This document shows, piece after piece, positions 1 through 7,478 of a DNA stretch of 64,000 nt (its first letter is position 1; the number at the start of each line of letters is the position of its first letter). A program made the translations under genes and the position numbers. The DNA is from Halalkalibacter oceani (lineage in GTDB: Bacteria; Bacillota; Bacilli; Bacillales; Bacillaceae_D). The stretch lies in assembly GCF_023715605.1 (NCBI RefSeq), contig NZ_JAMBOL010000001.1:434001-498000 (forward strand), given 5' to 3'. The notes below the pieces were generated by a model. It ran no database searches and had not been told where the DNA came from. It saw nothing but the letters and a program-made list of their open reading frames with translations.

Positions 1-432
1 ATCACCAGAGAGCTGCTGGCCGCCAAGAAGAAGATAAGGGACTGTTTGGAGATGACCTTCGTCGATCATAATCAGTTCCTGTTTTTGCAGGACGACCCCA
101 TTGTGAAGTGCCGGCAATTCCTCCTTTGGATAGGTGAGATTTGGATCAATCACAAAAAGATAATCATTTGTATGTTCAGCGATATAGACTTCTTCATGTT
201 CCATGCTTAATTCCCCGTTAACAAGCTGGAAATCGGGAAGATCGGCTTGTAACGTCTCTTGCAGATGTTCAACATTAGCGACTGCGCTTATCATTGTCGA
301 AAGGACAAATGGAAAGCTGGCCAAAAGCATGACAAAAAGAACATGCCAAATTGTCGAAGTAATAGGGCGGAGCCGGCTATAGGCGACTACCTTCCGATCA
401 TAACATTTTGTAAACCATTTCCAGAAACTCAT
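1..432 (-). CDS. DUF1189 family membrane protein, 3' part cut by window edge
   Basis: The visible 144 residues begin MSFWKWFTKCYDRK and carry one hydrophobic segment at about residues 32-50, followed by a long extracytoplasmic-looking stretch. The end of the protein lies beyond base 1. The ATG at 432 has a GGAGG site just upstream. The pattern resembles the DUF1189 family, of which B. subtilis YqgB is a member, and the position two genes from sodA and yqgE fits that synteny. Members are multipass membrane proteins of unknown function; only the first membrane segment is visible here. The family assignment is by recalled similarity and position. Confidence 0.6.
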   Translation of the reverse strand, partial: MSFWKWFTKCYDRKVVAYSRLRPITSTIWHVLFVMLLASFPFVLSTMISAVANVEHLQETLQADLPDFQLVNGELSMEHEEVYIAEHTNDYLFVIDPNLTYPKEELPALHNGVVLQKQELIMIDEGHLQTVPYLLLGGQQLSGD

Positions 433-620
433 GACTGCCTCCTTTTTCCCTTCCCTATTTTAACGAATGTCGCTAGAAAATACTATGAGTATGATCCATG
501 TATTTCAGGGAAGAATCACTAAAAGAAAGAGCGTATATGAAAAAATACGAAATACATATTTACAAACCGTTCATAAATGAATAATAATAGACAGGGTGTC
601 GATGTTGAGCTTTGTCGAAT

Positions 621-648
621 TTGACAAAAGTTTACGATGACTTATGAA
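621..648 (+). promoter_or_regulatory. Probable sigma-A promoter of the Na/Pi cotransporter gene
   Basis: TTGACA (621-626), 16-nt spacer and TATGAA (643-648). Transcription would start near 655, leaving a leader of only about 13 nt before the GTG start. Confidence 0.6.
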
Positions 649-667
649 AATGAAGGGATGAGGATTT

Positions 668-2293
668 GTGGATTTACAATCACTCTTGTTCATGTTTTTT
701 GGGGGTCTGGGGATTTTCCTGTTCGGAATTAAATTCATGGGGGATGGATTACAGAAGGTTGCCGGGGAGCGCCTGCGGGATCTTCTCGATAAATTTACGA
801 CCAACCCGTTAATGGGGGTGATAGCTGGTCTGTTTGTAACGGTGCTTTTGCAAACGAGTTCCGGCACAACCGTATTAACAATTGGATTAGTAAATGCCGG
901 CTTTATGACATTAAAGCAGGCGATCGGTGTCATTATGGGAGCGAATATCGGAACGACGGTAACAGCGTTTATTATCGGGATCGATATATCTGCCTATTCT
1001 TTACCGATTATTGCCCTCGGAGCTGCCTTGATTTTCTTTTTGAAAAATAAGAAATTCAACAATTATGGACAAGTTATTTTTGGCTTCGGTGCTCTTTTTT
1101 ATGGACTAGAGCTAATGGGAGAAGGAATGAAACCATTACGTGAACTTGAAGCCTTTACAGAATTAACACTTAGCATGAGTGAAACGCCTTTGCTTGGGGT
1201 ACTGATTGGTACGGTATTTACCGTGCTCGTGCAAAGTTCCAGTGCGGCGATTGCGCTTTTACAGCAGCTTTATGAGCAAGGTGCGATAGGGTTGGATTCC
1301 GCGTTGCCTGTATTGTTCGGTGATAATATTGGGACAACGATAACAGCGGTTTTAGCTGCTATTGGGGCATCGGTTGCTGCTAAACGGGCAGCTTTAACGC
1401 ACGTCATTTTTAATTTAATTGGGACCGTACTTGTCTTAATTATCTTTCCATTCTTTTTGAATTTTATTGAATTTTTAGCGGTCGAGTTAGGCTTAAATCG
1501 TCCAATGACAATTGCTTTTGCCCACGGGATCTTCAACGTATCGAATACGATCATTCAGTTGCCGTTTATTGCTGTACTGGCTATGATTGTAACTAAGCTT
1601 GTCCCGGGTGAGGAATATAGCATTGAATACAAGACGAAGCATTTAGACCCGAGATTTATTGGTAGTTCACCAGCAATCGCACTTGGTCAGGCAAAGCAGG
1701 AAGTATTACGAATGGCTGATTTCTCGGAAAAAGGGCTTTTTGAGGTCAGTCAATATCTTCGTAACGGCACGAAGCGCCATGCTGAAATGGCCGTGCAGTT
1801 TGAAGAGGCGATTAATAATTTAGATCGCAAAATTACAGACTATTTAATTTTAATTTCGTCACGCTCCCTGTCAGGTCCGGATTCAAAAATGCACTCGATG
1901 CTGATGGATACGGTTCGAGATATTGAAAGAATCGGCGACCATATCGAAAACATTGTTGAATTGAAGGATTATCAAAAAGCGAACAAGGTTAATTTATCGG
2001 AGACCGCGATGTCCGATTTGCAAGAGATGTTTGATTTAACGATTTCCACTTTAAAAGAAGCTGTTCTCTCCCTGGATAAAGTCGATGGCGACATGGCGCG
2101 TTCCGTGATCGAGAAAGAAGAAATGATTGACCGGATGGAACGAAAGCTGAGAAAGCAGCATATTCAGCGTGTCAATGAAGGTCAATGTTCAGGCTCTGCC
2201 GGCATCGTCTTTGTCGACATTGTCAGCAATCTCGAAAGAATCGGTGACCATGCTGTTAATATTGCGGAAGCGGTCATTAGCGAAGACCATTGA
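668..2293 (+). CDS. Na/Pi cotransporter family protein with PhoU-like C-terminus
   Basis: This 541-residue protein belongs to the Na/Pi cotransporter (NptA/PNaS) family and probably moves phosphate across the membrane in symport with sodium. The N-terminal ~310 residues are strongly hydrophobic and contain the two inverted family repeats: QTSSGTTV near residue 62 and QSSSAAIAL near residue 189, each followed by a GANIGTT/GDNIGTT segment. The last ~200 residues are helical and PhoU-like, with the repeated IERIGDH / LERIGDH motif. The start is the GTG at 668, which follows a GAAGGG/GAGG purine stretch. The gene stands alone between its own promoter and a hairpin terminator. Phosphate as substrate is inferred from the family. 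Confidence 0.9.
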   Translation: MDLQSLLFMFFGGLGIFLFGIKFMGDGLQKVAGERLRDLLDKFTTNPLMGVIAGLFVTVLLQTSSGTTVLTIGLVNAGFMTLKQAIGVIMGANIGTTVTAFIIGIDISAYSLPIIALGAALIFFLKNKKFNNYGQVIFGFGALFYGLELMGEGMKPLRELEAFTELTLSMSETPLLGVLIGTVFTVLVQSSSAAIALLQQLYEQGAIGLDSALPVLFGDNIGTTITAVLAAIGASVAAKRAALTHVIFNLIGTVLVLIIFPFFLNFIEFLAVELGLNRPMTIAFAHGIFNVSNTIIQLPFIAVLAMIVTKLVPGEEYSIEYKTKHLDPRFIGSSPAIALGQAKQEVLRMADFSEKGLFEVSQYLRNGTKRHAEMAVQFEEAINNLDRKITDYLILISSRSLSGPDSKMHSMLMDTVRDIERIGDHIENIVELKDYQKANKVNLSETAMSDLQEMFDLTISTLKEAVLSLDKVDGDMARSVIEKEEMIDRMERKLRKQHIQRVNEGQCSGSAGIVFVDIVSNLERIGDHAVNIAEAVISEDH

Positions 2294-2320
2294 TTTTATA
2301 AAAGAAAGTTAAGATTAGAG

Positions 2321-2358
2321 AAAAGCCCATGCCGAATTCATTTCGGCATGGGCTTTTA
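2321..2358 (+). terminator. Intrinsic terminator after the Na/Pi cotransporter gene
   Basis: AAAAGCCCATGCCGAA pairs with TTCGGCATGGGCTTTT around a 5-nt loop, a 16-bp stem. The flanking A and T runs suit termination in either direction. Confidence 0.85.
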
Positions 2359-2489
2359 AAACGAGGAACAGGCTTGCTGCCCCCCTAGTCCTAAGCCCCC
2401 GCTATTAACAGAAAATGGCTTGTCTAATAGAGCTAAATATGATAAGTTGGGAAAGCAGTGCTTGCTTAGTGGCTGAGGGAAAGTATGTA

Positions 2490-2518
2490 TTGACACGAAG
2501 GTGAAGAAATGTTATTAT
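2490..2518 (+). promoter_or_regulatory. Promoter of the tRNA operon
   Basis: TTGACA (2490-2495), 17-nt spacer and TATTAT (2513-2518). This near-consensus sigma-A promoter would start a transcript near 2525 that reads through all five tRNAs to the hairpin at 3185-3210. Confidence 0.75.
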
Positions 2519-2576
2519 CATTCTTGTCTTTATCGATTTATGGGGCTGCTGCAAGTGAACGAATAAAGAATTTCAT

Positions 2577-2600
2577 TGAATATTCCATAGTAGCTCAGTG
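2577..2600 (+). pseudogene. 5' remnant of a tRNA-Asn gene
   Basis: These 24 bases match 2715-2738 with one mismatch. That segment is the last seven flanking bases plus the first 17 bases of the intact tRNA-Asn gene. Similarity stops in the D-arm, and no anticodon or T arm follows. The remnant lies inside the same transcript, about 138 nt upstream of the intact gene. Confidence 0.65.
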
Positions 2601-2721
2601 ACGAGCCAAAGCCTGGTCGAACAAGCAACGAGTTGTCTCGACGCAGCCGGCAACGGAGCGAAGCTAGTAAGAGGAAGAGACAGGTACCACAAGCGTACGA
2701 ATGAACAACAACAATGAATAT

Positions 2722-2796
2722 TCCACAGTAGCTCAGTGGTAGAGCAATCGGCTGTTAACCGATCGGTCGTAGGTTCGAGTCCTACCTGTGGAGCCA
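2722..2796 (+). tRNA. tRNA-Asn (anticodon GTT)
   Basis: 75-nt cloverleaf with acceptor arms TCCACAG / CTGTGGA, anticodon GTT at 2754-2756, T-loop TTCGAGT, discriminator G and encoded CCA. It is the first intact tRNA of the operon. Confidence 0.95.
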
Positions 2797-2800
2797 ATAT

Positions 2801-2874
2801 GGCGGTGTAGCTCAGCTGGCTAGAGCGTACGGTTCATACCCGTGAGGTCGGGGGTTCGATTCCCTCCGCCGCTA
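2801..2874 (+). tRNA. tRNA-Met, elongator type (anticodon CAT)
   Basis: Acceptor arms GGCGGTG / CGCCGCT, anticodon CAT at 2835-2837, T-loop TTCGATT and discriminator A. CCA is not encoded (TCT follows), unlike the neighbouring tRNAs, so the end must be added after transcription. The body closely matches the Bacillus elongator tRNA-Met as remembered. Confidence 0.9.
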
Positions 2875-2904
2875 TCTTTTTTTACATATTCGTGGCAATC
2901 TTGT

Positions 2905-2981
2905 GGCGGTTGTGGCGAAGTGGTTAACGCATCGGATTGTGGTTCCGACATTCGTGGGTTCGATTCCCATCAGCCGCCCCA
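2905..2981 (+). tRNA. tRNA-His (anticodon GTG)
   Basis: An extra 5' G at position -1 (2905) faces C73, the identity mark of tRNA-His. Acceptor arms are GCGGTTG / CAGCCGC, the anticodon GTG is at 2939-2941, and CCA is encoded at 2979-2981. Confidence 0.95.
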
Positions 2982-2986
2982 TGTAA

Positions 2987-3063
2987 GGACCCTTAGCTCA
3001 GTTGGTCAGAGCAGTCGGCTCATAACCGATCGGTCGTAGGTTCGAGTCCTACAGGGTCCACCA
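2987..3063 (+). tRNA. tRNA with CAT anticodon (tRNA-Ile2 or a second tRNA-Met)
   Basis: Acceptor arms GGACCCT / AGGGTCC, anticodon CAT at 3021-3023, discriminator A and CCA encoded. The body differs from the elongator tRNA-Met 110 bases upstream and resembles the Bacillus tRNA-Ile whose CAT anticodon is modified to lysidine by TilS. Charging identity cannot be settled from the sequence alone. Confidence 0.9.
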
Positions 3064-3076
3064 ACTGTCATTTGAT

Positions 3077-3169
3077 GGAGGAATACCCAAGTCCGGCTGA
3101 AGGGATCGGTCTTGAAAACCGACAGGCGGGTTAAACCGCGCGGGGGTTCGAATCCCTCTTCCTCCGCCA
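3077..3169 (+). tRNA. tRNA-Ser (anticodon TGA)
   Basis: 93-nt class II tRNA with a long variable arm. Acceptor arms are GGAGGAA / TTCCTCC, the anticodon TGA is at 3113-3115, the discriminator is G and CCA is encoded. It is the last gene of the tRNA operon. Confidence 0.95.
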
Positions 3170-3184
3170 TATAACGAAATTCAC

Positions 3185-3210
3185 ACTACCAAGCATGGTA
3201 GTTTTTTTTG
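3185..3210 (+). terminator. Terminator of the tRNA operon
   Basis: CTACCA / TGGTAG stem, AGCA loop, then an eight-T run at 3202-3209. Confidence 0.9.
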
Positions 3211-3274
3211 TGTTACAGTGGTATTAGGAAAATAAAGGGATTGATCCGGATCAAACGAATCAGGGGGAAGACGG

Positions 3275-3847
3275 ATGAAAAAAGAGTTTATCAGTGTGGT
3301 GATGGCATGTAGTCTGGTGCTATTAGCTGGATGCATGTATGGTGAGGGCGAGAGGGAAACTCTAGAGGAGGGTGATAACGGCTATCAGATTGACAGCTAC
3401 CAAACGGATGTAAAAACAGCGGTAACACTCGCCTTGGATCAATTTGCTGAGCTTTCTTCATCCAAAAGTATTGAGGTGTTATATGAGTATAAGCCAATTC
3501 ATGAAGAAAAAATGCTATTCCGATCGCTGATTAATAATCACTTATTCGGTACGAACCGTCCAACGGCTGAAATAATCAAAGCAAGAAATGAACGGAAGCG
3601 GGAGTTTGAAAAACTGCTAGCGGAAGCACAGGATGAATACGACATAACTGTTACGGAAGAAGAGGTTACGGCTTATATTGAAGAGATGGTTGACCCTCAT
3701 TATTTTGAAGAGCAGGAGGAATATGCGGCAGCATTAGGGATTACCGTTACTGAATTAAATCATCAATTTGACCGTGATTTATATTATTTCGATGTCTTAG
3801 CAGATAAGCTGTTATTTGCCCGGGCAGCGGAAGGCCAATTCGAGTGA
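3275..3847 (+). CDS. Predicted lipoprotein, SurA-N-like
   Basis: The 190-residue product has a short charged start, a hydrophobic stretch and the lipobox LLAGC, so it should be lipid-modified at Cys20 and anchored outside the membrane. The rest is acidic and helical; residues ~75-185 recall the N-terminal helical part of SurA/PrsA-type foldases. No peptidyl-prolyl isomerase domain follows, so a chaperone role is only a guess. An AGGGGGA site precedes the ATG. It is convergent with the ABC permease gene ending at 3885. Confidence 0.6.
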   Translation: MKKEFISVVMACSLVLLAGCMYGEGERETLEEGDNGYQIDSYQTDVKTAVTLALDQFAELSSSKSIEVLYEYKPIHEEKMLFRSLINNHLFGTNRPTAEIIKARNERKREFEKLLAEAQDEYDITVTEEEVTAYIEEMVDPHYFEEQEEYAAALGITVTELNHQFDRDLYYFDVLADKLLFARAAEGQFE

Positions 3848-3884
3848 AAACGAAAAATGAGTTAGCCAAAAGTATTCGGCTAAC

Positions 3885-4637
3885 TCATTTCGTCTGCCGC
3901 CATTTCAGCAGCGAAGCTTCCAGCAGGCGGATCAGCAGAAAGAGCGCGATGCCGATCAGCGACAGCCAGACAATCGGGGCAAACACACCGGCGCCGTCAA
4001 ATTGCGTCATCATTCTCCGGCTGAAATAGCCTAAGCCGGCTTGGGCGCCGAGCCATTCACCGATCGCCGCGCCAATCACGCTCAGCGTCACGGCGACCTT
4101 CATGCCGGAGAGGAAAGAAGGGAGAGCGGATGGCACCTCGACCTTGCAAAATAGCTGCCACTTGCTCGCTCCCATCGTTTTCATCAACTCAAGATAGTCT
4201 TTCTTCGTCGTACGAAAGCCATCGAACGTGCTGACGGTAATTGGAAAGAAGGTAATCAACACGGTGACGACGACCTTGCTCGTTAGCCCGTAGCCGAACC
4301 AAAGGACGAACAATGGAGCCAGGGCGATAATCGGAATTGTTTGAGAAGCGATTAAAACCGGATAAAAAGCCCGTTCGACGAGCGGCAGCTTGTACATCGC
4401 AATCGCAAGCACGACGCCGAGCACGAAGGAAATGGAAAGCCCTGTTACAATAATCGCGAGCGTGGCCGGCAAATGAGTAAAAAGCAGCGCTTCATTCAGC
4501 TCAACCATTTTCGCCAGTACTTGTGTCGGTGCCGGAAAAAGAAACGGCTGCCCGACTGCGATGGCGCTTATTTGCCAGACAAGCAGCAGCACACAAAGCA
4601 AAAGCCATGGATAGAGCCAATTGGTGATCCGTTTCAT
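3885..4637 (-). CDS. ABC transporter permease of the TPP-riboswitch unit
   Basis: This 250-residue integral membrane protein has about six hydrophobic segments and the permease-ATPase contact loop EAxxxGASKWQLF (here LMKTMGASKWQLF), typical of the SsuC/TauC/ThiX group. Its gene overlaps the ATPase gene by four bases, and a TPP riboswitch precedes the pair, so thiamine or a pyrimidine precursor is the likely cargo. ThiX of a ThiXYZ system is the best family match. No substrate-binding ThiY protein is encoded next to it, which is unusual. The symbol is left blank because the substrate is inferred from regulation only. Confidence 0.8.
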   Translation of the reverse strand: MKRITNWLYPWLLLCVLLLVWQISAIAVGQPFLFPAPTQVLAKMVELNEALLFTHLPATLAIIVTGLSISFVLGVVLAIAMYKLPLVERAFYPVLIASQTIPIIALAPLFVLWFGYGLTSKVVVTVLITFFPITVSTFDGFRTTKKDYLELMKTMGASKWQLFCKVEVPSALPSFLSGMKVAVTLSVIGAAIGEWLGAQAGLGYFSRRMMTQFDGAGVFAPIVWLSLIGIALFLLIRLLEASLLKWRQTK

Positions 4638-5410
4638 GACGGCGTCACCTCCTTCGTAAGATGACGAAGAATCTCTCTTTTTAAGGAAGCCCCCTCGGCT
4701 TCTAGAAGCTGCTCATGTGAACGCGGCCGGGAAAAAGGGACGGTGAAAAGGGTATAGTTCGATAAAGGAGAGCCTGAAAAGACAGCGATCCGATCCGATA
4801 AATAGAGCGCTTCATCGACATCATGACTAATAAAGAGCAGCGTCGGCCGCTCTGTCGCCTCTTCCCATTGTCTGAGCAGCCAGGACTGCATCGACAGACG
4901 GGTCATCGCATCAAGCGAGCTGAATGGCTCATCAAGTAAGAGCAGTCTTTCACCGGAAAGCGTTGCCCGCAGGAAATTGGCCCGTTGCCGCATCCCGCCC
5001 GAGAGCTGATGAGGATAGGACTGCTCTGTTCCGGCAAGGCCAAACGTCTTCATTCGTTCCCTTGCCCGCTCATAGCGCTCTTTCCGCCCGATTCCTTGTA
5101 GTTCGAGCGGGAGAGCCACATTATCCAAAATGGTACGCCATTCAAATAAAAGATCCTGCTGCGGCATGTAGCCAATCTCACGCCGGGCTGAGCCTTCCTG
5201 CAACAGCTCAATCGAGCCGGAAGTTGGCTCGGCCAGTCCGGTAATCAATTTGAACAGCGTGCTTTTCCCCGTTCCGCTTGGGGCCATGACAGTGAGGATT
5301 TCCCCGCTGTCAATCGATAAAGTTAACTGTTTGATGACAGGAGCCAAATCGTCGGAATAGTGAAAGGTCAGCTCCTTCAAACGCAATAGTTCCTGTGAAA
5401 CCTTGGTCAT
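4634..5410 (-). CDS. ABC transporter ATP-binding protein of the TPP-riboswitch unit
   Basis: The 258-residue ATPase shows Walker A (GTGKST preceded by APS), Q-loop, the LSGGMRQR signature and Walker B LLLLDEP, followed by FISHDVDEA. It should power the permease encoded just downstream (4-base overlap). The chosen ATG (5410) has GGAGG eight bases upstream. An in-frame upstream start at 5515 is rejected because that stretch is the riboswitch expression platform. The family is the nitrate/taurine/thiamine-precursor group (ThiZ-like). Confidence 0.85.
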   Translation of the reverse strand: MTKVSQELLRLKELTFHYSDDLAPVIKQLTLSIDSGEILTVMAPSGTGKSTLFKLITGLAEPTSGSIELLQEGSARREIGYMPQQDLLFEWRTILDNVALPLELQGIGRKERYERARERMKTFGLAGTEQSYPHQLSGGMRQRANFLRATLSGERLLLLDEPFSSLDAMTRLSMQSWLLRQWEEATERPTLLFISHDVDEALYLSDRIAVFSGSPLSNYTLFTVPFSRPRSHEQLLEAEGASLKREILRHLTKEVTPS

Positions 5411-5441
5411 GGAATGTGCCTCCGAATTTACGCCGCAAAAG

Positions 5442-5473
5442 AAAAAACACCACCATTCGGCAGAAAGGTGGCG
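5442..5473 (-). terminator. Riboswitch-controlled terminator before the ThiZ/ThiX-like genes
   Basis: On the minus strand CCACC-T-TTC pairs with GAA-T-GGTGG around TGCC, then six Ts follow. It lies between the TPP aptamer and the ATPase start codon, the place of an attenuator. Confidence 0.75.
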
Positions 5474-5511
5474 CCATGACAGGTTACGATCCTCATCATT
5501 TGTCAGAACAG

Positions 5512-5596
5512 CCACTTTCCTCCGCTAGCATTACCTAGGTCAGGTCAAGTAAGGGTTGAGGTGGAACCTCTCTCAGCTACAAAGCGCCCCTAGTGG
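5512..5596 (-). promoter_or_regulatory. TPP riboswitch (THI element)
   Basis: On the minus strand the element reads CCACTAGGGGCGC, GCTGAGAG, ACCCTT, ACCTGACCT, AGGTAATGCTAGCGGAGG. CCACT at 5596-5592 closes the P1 helix with AGTGG at 5516-5512. The conserved GCTGAGA and pyrophosphate-side blocks match the THI element. High thiamine pyrophosphate should favour the terminator at 5442-5473. Confidence 0.93.
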
Positions 5597-5659
5597 TGTT
5601 TTTGATTCAATTGCTTTTGGTTTACGATAGCATACTCTCCAAGTAAGATCAATGATTTC

Positions 5660-6469
5660 CTATGCGAGAAAAATCCATGAAAACAGGCCGAGGCCGATAC
5701 AATAGCAGGCGAAGTATGTTAATTTGCTGTTCTGTACCATCGCAATCAGCCATTTAATGCTGAGTAAGGCAAAGAAAAATGCTGAAAGAAAGGCAAGCAT
5801 CAAGGAAGGCCATTGATCGCTGTACAATCCTTGAGCGAGCTCCGGCAGCTTAATGATACTGATTCCGAGAATAATCGGAATCGAGAGAAGAAAAGAATAG
5901 CGGAGGGCGACCTCCTTGCTGAGTCCGCACCAAAGAGCGGCAATTAATGTGCTGCCGGAACGGGAGATGCCGGGGATGACGGCGAGGGCTTGCCCGAGAC
6001 CGATCAGAACGCCATCCCGCCAGGTCAGCTCCTTTCGCATGCCTCTGTCGACACCATGCTCAATCAGTACGAGAAAAATCCCGGTAATAATCAAAGAGGC
6101 GCCAATCAGGGCAATTGTCGTCAGCTGCTCACCAAGAACATACTCAAGCCCTTTTCCTGCGCCCATCGTGACAAAGGTCGACAGGAGCAACAAGCAGCCG
6201 AAACGGTAATGGTTGTAATGTTTCTGCTGTTTATTTGTGAGATAGAGGATAAAGTCCTTTCCAATCCGCAGCAGATCACGCGAAAAATAAAGAATGACCG
6301 CCAGCAGGGAGGCGGCATGTAAAAAAACTTCAAGCACAAGCTCGGTGTCAGCCTGCGTCTCAAAAGCGAAAATCTGCCTGGCAAGCAGCAGATGAGCAGT
6401 ACTGGAAATCGGCAAAAATTCAGAAATTCCCTGGATAAAGCCAATAAGCAATGCTTCCCACCAGTTCAT
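5660..6469 (-). CDS. uppP: Undecaprenyl-diphosphate phosphatase (UppP/BacA)
   Basis: This 269-residue multipass membrane enzyme dephosphorylates undecaprenyl pyrophosphate to recycle the lipid carrier of cell-wall synthesis. It also confers background bacitracin tolerance. The two family signatures are present: SEFLPISSTAHLLL near residue 18 and PGISRSGSTL near residue 175. The start at 6469 (MNWWEALL) follows GGAGGG; an in-frame ATG 17 codons upstream has no ribosome site. It is a single gene divergent from sodA. Confidence 0.95.
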   Translation of the reverse strand: MNWWEALLIGFIQGISEFLPISSTAHLLLARQIFAFETQADTELVLEVFLHAASLLAVILYFSRDLLRIGKDFILYLTNKQQKHYNHYRFGCLLLLSTFVTMGAGKGLEYVLGEQLTTIALIGASLIITGIFLVLIEHGVDRGMRKELTWRDGVLIGLGQALAVIPGISRSGSTLIAALWCGLSKEVALRYSFLLSIPIILGISIIKLPELAQGLYSDQWPSLMLAFLSAFFFALLSIKWLIAMVQNSKLTYFACYCIGLGLFSWIFLA

Positions 6470-6604
6470 TTTGTCCCTCCTTTGATGGTTTGTACATATG
6501 TATGGAAAAAAAGGAATCAATATGCCGAAGAAGAGGTTTGAATAGCGGGTAGGAAGGGTACATTAAATTTTGGAGCCCGACGTAAAAAAGAACAAGCTTC
6601 TTTA

Positions 6605-6633
6605 TTGCAACCTCGAGTAAATTTTGGTAATGT
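6605..6633 (+). promoter_or_regulatory. Possible sodA promoter
   Basis: TTGCAA (6605-6610), 17-nt spacer and TAATGT (6628-6633), about 70 bases before the sodA start. The match to consensus is moderate. Confidence 0.35.
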
Positions 6634-6705
6634 AGGTATTGGCGGACTTACTAAACATTTCTGTTGGTAAAGTCGCTGGCAATTCAAATTAGGAGGAGAT
6701 TGAAG

Positions 6706-7314
6706 ATGGCATACGAATTACCGCAATTACCTTACGCAGCAAACGCACTAGAACCTCATATTGACGAGCAAACAATGAATATTCACCATGGTAAACATCA
6801 CAACACGTATGTGACAAAGCTGAATGCAGCTCTTGAAGGCCATGATGAGCTAGCAAGTAAGAGCATTGAAGATCTTGTTTCTAATTTAGACGCTGTTCCT
6901 GAGAACATTCGTGGCGCGGTTCGCAACAATGGTGGTGGACATGCTAACCATACTTTGTTCTGGCAAATTCTTAGCCCGAACGGCGGCGGAACGCCAACAG
7001 GAGAATTAGCGGACAAGATTAACGAAGCATTCGGCAGCTTCGACAAGTTCAAGGAAGAATTTGCAAATGCCGCAGCTAACCGCTTTGGTTCAGGCTGGGC
7101 TTGGCTTATCGTTGATGGCGGCAAGCTGGCGATCACAAGCACTCCAAATCAAGATACTCCTTTAATGGAAGGCAAGACGCCAATTCTTGGCCTTGACGTT
7201 TGGGAGCATGCTTATTACTTAAATTACCAAAACCGTCGTCCTGATTACATCAACGCATTCTGGAATGTAGTCAATTGGGATGAAGTGACAAAGCGTTACG
7301 ATGCAGCAAAATAA
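6706..7314 (+). CDS. sodA: Superoxide dismutase, Mn/Fe type
   Basis: The 202-residue cytoplasmic enzyme converts superoxide to oxygen and hydrogen peroxide. Metal ligands are visible at His27 (MNIHHGKHH), in [11 protein letters not shown], and in the [13 protein letters not shown] block that supplies Asp and His. The length is standard. The ATG is preceded by a perfect AGGAGG at 6691-6696; an in-frame upstream start 14 codons earlier is not supported. The order sodA then yqgE matches B. subtilis. Mn preference is usual for Bacillus SodA but was not tested here. Confidence 0.97.
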   Translation: MAYELPQLPYAANALEPHIDEQTMNIHHGKHHNTYVTKLNAALEGHDELASKSIEDLVSNLDAVPENIRGAVRNNGGGHANHTLFWQILSPNGGGTPTGELADKINEAFGSFDKFKEEFANAAANRFGSGWAWLIVDGGKLAITSTPNQDTPLMEGKTPILGLDVWEHAYYLNYQNRRPDYINAFWNVVNWDEVTKRYDAAK

Positions 7315-7323
7315 GAACTGAGG

Positions 7324-7368
7324 AAAAGAGTGGCAAAAGGAGCGAGTTTTCTTTGCCGCTCTTTTTTA
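7324..7368 (+). terminator. Terminator after sodA
   Basis: AAAGAGTGGCAAA pairs with TTTGCCGCTCTTT across a spacer, followed by a T-rich tail. Confidence 0.8.
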
Positions 7369-7478
7369 TTTTGCCTTCGGACAGCAAGCGGAGCTGTTCC
7401 GTTCTGCAAGCATGATGCGAATTAATTTGAATAACGATATTTTCAAGAGACACACTACTGATGAGGGTGGTGGAGTCG

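Noticed and set aside
2573-2797. 74-codon minus-strand frame over the tRNA-Asn region
   Set aside because: It is the antisense of a tRNA gene (typical QVGLEPTTDRLTADCST-like artefact).
5411-5515. In-frame N-terminal extension of the ATPase gene on the minus strand
   Set aside because: This stretch is the TPP riboswitch expression platform with terminator, and a good ribosome site serves the ATG at 5410.
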